Assembly (NCBI GenBank): GCA_015272325.1
Contig: JACYLU010000002.1
Location: 408,146-472,145, forward strand
DNA: 64,000 nt
Source of the DNA: Synechococcales cyanobacterium C42_A2020_086
Lineage (GTDB): Bacteria > Cyanobacteriota > Cyanobacteriia > Elainellales > Elainellaceae
Reading direction: 5' to 3'
In this document: one piece after another, positions 60,925-64,000 of the stretch
How the letters are laid out: each line of letters begins with the position of its first letter
How positions within the stretch are numbered: the first letter of the stretch is position 1
Program-made: the position numbers and the translations under genes
The notes under the pieces: model-generated
Seen by the model: the letters and a program-made list of their open reading frames with translations, nothing else
Databases searched by the model: none
What the model was told of the DNA's origin: nothing

Positions 60925-62730
60925 ATGTCCACCCCGATTCTCGACATTCGCAATCTGTGTATTGATTTTCAGCAAGAAAAGGATTTTGTTCCTGCCGTTC
61001 AAGATGTATCCTTTCATCTGATGCCCGGAGAAACGGTTTGCGTTGTCGGAGAGTCGGGGTCTGGCAAATCAGTGACATCGCTAGCAATTATGGGGTTGCT
61101 CGTTCCCACGGCGCGTGTGCGCGGCAGCCTCTGGTTTTGGAACCCTAATCGAGCATCGGCCGCGGTAGATTTGCTGCAGCTCTCCCCTGACGAACGCCGT
61201 GCCTACCGAGGCGGGCAGATCGCCATGATTTTTCAGGAGCCGATGACTTCCCTCAATCCGGTCTACACCTGCGGTGCTCAGGTCATTGAGGCAATCCGGC
61301 TGCACAGCCCGCTCTCTGAAGCAGAGGCTCAGCAACAGGCGATTGATCTGTTCCGCGAGGTGAAGCTGCCAGAACCGGAAGCCATGATGGATCGCTACCC
61401 ACATCAGCTTTCGGGCGGGCAGATCCAGCGGGTGATGATTGCTATGGCCCTGAGCGGCAACCCGGCGCTCTTGATTGCCGACGAACCGACCACGGCACTG
61501 GACGTGACGATTCAAGCTACGATTCTAGAGCTCCTGCGCGAAATTGGTTCCCGTCGCCAGATGTCCGTTTTGTTTGTAACCCACGATATGGGCGTAGTGT
61601 CAGAAATCGCCGATCGCGTCGTCGTTATGTATCGCGGCCAGGTCATGGAAGTAGCCAGTGCCTACGATCTGTTTGCCCATCCCCAGCACCCCTACACAAA
61701 GGGCCTGCTCAACTGCCGCCCCACTCCCGAGCGCCGCCTCTATCGTCTGCCCACAGTCTCTGATTTCATGCAGGTGAGCACCGCCGCGGATGGCAGCATC
61801 CAGATCGAACCGCAGCCGCGCAGCATCATCGACAATAATCCTCGCTTTGCAACGGTTTCTGCTGCCGAACGCGCCGATCGCTATGAGGACCTCATTCAGC
61901 AAACACCCCTGCTTTCGGTGCGCCACCTCACGAAACGCTATCCAGTGCGAACGGGCATATGGGGACGCAAGAGTTTTTTGAATGCTGTTGAGGATGTTAG
62001 CTTCGACGTTTATCCGGGAGAAACGCTAGGGCTAGTTGGCGAGTCGGGCTGCGGCAAATCGACCCTGAGCCGAGTGCTGCTGCGATTGATTGAACCAACC
62101 GCGGGCGAAGTTATCTTTGACGGCAAATCTGTGTTTCAGCTCAACGAGTCGGAACTGCGCCAACTCCGCCAGGAGATGCAAATTGTCTTCCAAAATCCCT
62201 ATGGCTCAATGGATCCGCGCCAGAGTATCGGCTCTGCCCTGATCGAACCAATGCTAATTCACCATATTGGAGCCAACCATCAGGAACGTTACCAAAAAGC
62301 CGTCGCGCTGCTGGAGCGAGTTGGCTTGGACGAAAGCGCCATGAGCCGCATGCCCCACGAATTCTCGGGCGGACAGCAGCAGCGCATCTGCATTGCCCGT
62401 ACTCTCACCTGCAATCCTCGCTTTATCATCTGCGATGAGTCGGTTTCGGCGCTCGATGTTTCGGTGCAGGCTCAAGTGCTGAATTTGCTGAAAGACCTAC
62501 AGCAAGATTTCGGACTGACCTATATTTTCATCTCCCACGATCTTAGTGTCGTCAAGTTTGTTAGCGATCGCATCATGGTGATGAACCAGGGCAAAATCGA
62601 AGAAATCGGCCCGGCAGACGCCATCTACACTAACCCCAGCCGCGACTACACCCGCCAGTTAATCAATGCCATTCCCAGCGCCACCCTCGAAGAAATTCAG
62701 CAGCGGCAGTCGCGTTTGGTCCGTGCTTGA
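60925..62730 (+). CDS. Fused double ATP-binding protein of a peptide ABC transporter
   Basis: A 601-residue protein that joins DppD- and DppF-type ATPases in one chain. The first half has Walker A GESGSGKS, signature [10 protein letters not shown] and Walker [12 protein letters not shown]. The second half (from about residue 325) has [23 protein letters not shown] and [15 protein letters not shown]. Note Ser for the usual Pro after the Walker B Glu in the second half. The ends of both halves carry the peptide-importer tails ([16 protein letters not shown] and [10 protein letters not shown]). It would power the permeases encoded on the opposite strand. Confidence 0.95.
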   Translation: MSTPILDIRNLCIDFQQEKDFVPAVQDVSFHLMPGETVCVVGESGSGKSVTSLAIMGLLVPTARVRGSLWFWNPNRASAAVDLLQLSPDERRAYRGGQIAMIFQEPMTSLNPVYTCGAQVIEAIRLHSPLSEAEAQQQAIDLFREVKLPEPEAMMDRYPHQLSGGQIQRVMIAMALSGNPALLIADEPTTALDVTIQATILELLREIGSRRQMSVLFVTHDMGVVSEIADRVVVMYRGQVMEVASAYDLFAHPQHPYTKGLLNCRPTPERRLYRLPTVSDFMQVSTAADGSIQIEPQPRSIIDNNPRFATVSAAERADRYEDLIQQTPLLSVRHLTKRYPVRTGIWGRKSFLNAVEDVSFDVYPGETLGLVGESGCGKSTLSRVLLRLIEPTAGEVIFDGKSVFQLNESELRQLRQEMQIVFQNPYGSMDPRQSIGSALIEPMLIHHIGANHQERYQKAVALLERVGLDESAMSRMPHEFSGGQQQRICIARTLTCNPRFIICDESVSALDVSVQAQVLNLLKDLQQDFGLTYIFISHDLSVVKFVSDRIMVMNQGKIEEIGPADAIYTNPSRDYTRQLINAIPSATLEEIQQRQSRLVRA

Positions 62731-62935
62731 CGCCCATATTGGTTGGGTTTGACAGCTGGAACGTGGCGATTACTGGAGAGCAGGAAGCATGTTAGTACTG
62801 CGACAGAACAGCCCTTCAGCGAACGTGGCTCCCACGGCGTGAACGCATTTCCGCGCAGAGTGATGTCCTGCAGTAAGATTTATCAGCAGGGAAGCGAGGG
62901 AACTTGAGGTGTTTTCCTGGCTTCCATAACCTGTA

Positions 62936-63913
62936 ATGATTGATGGCATCTGCATGACTTCTCCGCTGCTCACCTGCCCTCCCTACTGCAACCATACAAC
63001 TGGGCATCCTCCGAGCCATAAAATCCGTTCCCTCAGCGTTGCTCTGGGCGTTCTAGTCTGCTTTTCATTGGTGGAACTGGGCGTTGGACTCATCAGCCAC
63101 AGCTTGGCTTTGGCCGCCGAGGCAGGGCATATGCTCTCGGATGGGTTTGTGCTGGCTCTAGCGCTGCTTGCCACCTGGATTGCCCGCTGGCCGGCGTCTC
63201 CCACTGCACCCTTCGGCTATCGGCGGGTAGAAATTTTGGCAGCTCTCACCAATGGTTTAGGATTGCTGGGCGTAGCGACTTGGATCGGCTGGGAAGCAGT
63301 GGCGCGGCTGCATGCTCCACCCACCGAAATTCTGAGTCTACCCATGCTGGTGACTGCCCTTCTGGGGCTAGGAATTAACCTGATCAACGCGGCTCTACTG
63401 CACGATGACAGCCATCATGACCTCAATCTGCGGGGAGCGTTTCTGCACATGGTAGCCGATGCCATCAGCTCGATTGGCATCATCTTGGCTGCTCTGGCTG
63501 TATGGATGTGGGGGTGGACTTGGGCCGATGGAGCAATCAGCTTAGGAGTAGCGATTTTGATTGCAGGAGCCGCACTGCCGCTGATGCGTCAGAGCCTGCA
63601 TATTTTGCTGGAGAAATCTCCTAGTCATCTTGACCTGAATCAGCTGCAAACCCACCTCCAGAGTTTTGCTGGCGTGATTGCCGTCACTGATCTGCGCGTT
63701 TGGACGATTGCCCTCGGTCAGAATGCCCTCTCGGCTCACCTCACCGTCAGTCTCCAAGAGGGCTGCCAGCGCGATCGGCTGCTGCAGCAAATACAAACTT
63801 CATTGCAGCAAGAATTCGATATTCAAGAGAGTTTCTTGCAGCTTGCTGGGCTACCTGTGGAGATCCTCAACCCGCCACTGAGCGAACGCATGAACCTCAG
63901 TTCCCAGAAGTGA
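62936..63913 (+). CDS. Cation diffusion facilitator (CzcD/ZitB type)
   Basis: A 325-residue metal/proton antiporter exporting Zn2+ or a related divalent metal. Six helices are visible after an N-terminal Cys/His-rich stretch (LLTCPPYCNHTTGHPPSH). The metal site is HMLSD in helix 2 and HMVAD in helix 5 (HxxxD pairs typical of zinc transporters). Helix 4 to 5 has the loop LLHDDSHHDLN. The C-terminal domain (from about residue 230) is the dimerising metal-binding fold. ATG 62954 is an alternative start. No regulator is seen beside it. Confidence 0.93.
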   Translation: MIDGICMTSPLLTCPPYCNHTTGHPPSHKIRSLSVALGVLVCFSLVELGVGLISHSLALAAEAGHMLSDGFVLALALLATWIARWPASPTAPFGYRRVEILAALTNGLGLLGVATWIGWEAVARLHAPPTEILSLPMLVTALLGLGINLINAALLHDDSHHDLNLRGAFLHMVADAISSIGIILAALAVWMWGWTWADGAISLGVAILIAGAALPLMRQSLHILLEKSPSHLDLNQLQTHLQSFAGVIAVTDLRVWTIALGQNALSAHLTVSLQEGCQRDRLLQQIQTSLQQEFDIQESFLQLAGLPVEILNPPLSERMNLSSQK

Positions 63914-64000
63914 TGATTACCGACTCCACCTGGCATTACAGCGGTGGGGGATGTTGCTAGCGGCGATGCAGCCTACCACCCTTTACAAAGGCATTTTATG

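Overview
The window comes from a cyanobacterium. The evidence is a photosystem II D1 gene (psbA), an AcsF-type Mg-protoporphyrin cyclase, a biliverdin-forming heme oxygenase, a Tic22-family protein, pentapeptide-repeat proteins, a KaiB-like domain, a mycosporine-like amino acid (MAA) cluster, and frequent GCGATCGC octamers typical of cyanobacterial chromosomes (for example near 760, 4750, 6025, 9630 and 12210). I cannot fix the genus from the sequence. I saw no rRNA, tRNA, CRISPR array, transposase or prophage. The window looks like ordinary chromosome with several metabolic islands.

Layout. 1-5 kb: partial gene, Ser/Thr kinase with TPR repeats, TspO-like membrane protein, a decayed pstS, an MFS transporter. 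5-11 kb: a molybdate locus (molbindin divergent from modA-modB-modC, a second ModA, a BASS-family permease and an XRE regulator with a periplasmic-binding-like domain). 11-21 kb: a probable low-oxygen block. It holds a universal stress protein, a P-type ATPase, a psbA encoding the D1' variant (Ala80, Leu158, Ala286), a pentapeptide protein, acsF divergent from heme oxygenase, then hemN and a fatty-acid desaturase. These supply oxygen-economical or alternative steps for chlorophyll, bilin and heme synthesis and for photosystem II. 21-29.5 kb: a one-strand phosphonate locus (binding protein, two permeases, ATPase, phosphodiesterase-like hydrolase, phosphonatase-like HAD enzyme, FAD oxidoreductase) followed by a cytochrome P450. 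30-33 kb: a double AAA ATPase related to Cdc48, a broken Uma2 gene and an intact one. 33-40.5 kb: mysA-mysB-mysC-mysD followed by two glycosyltransferases, predicting a glycosylated MAA sunscreen. 41-48 kb: PanE-like reductase, alcohol dehydrogenase-like reductase, several exported proteins of unknown function and an orphan amino-acid binding protein. 48-56.5 kb: Tic22, an acetyltransferase, ilvD, a second pentapeptide protein, PilT, a KaiB-domain fusion, a Fur-family regulator and riboflavin synthase. 56.5-64 kb: a complete dipeptide/oligopeptide ABC transporter and a cation diffusion facilitator.

The most interesting points are: the D1'/acsF/ho/hemN/desaturase block, with a palindrome placed between the -35 and -10 boxes of psbA; the ModA2-BASS permease-XRE/PBP unit; the phosphonate operon with a P450 at its end; the MAA cluster with two coupled glycosyltransferases and a symmetric operator-like repeat upstream; the KaiB fusion beside PilT; and many short 9-17 bp tandem duplications in intergenic DNA. 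All functional statements rest on reading motifs by eye; no database search was run.
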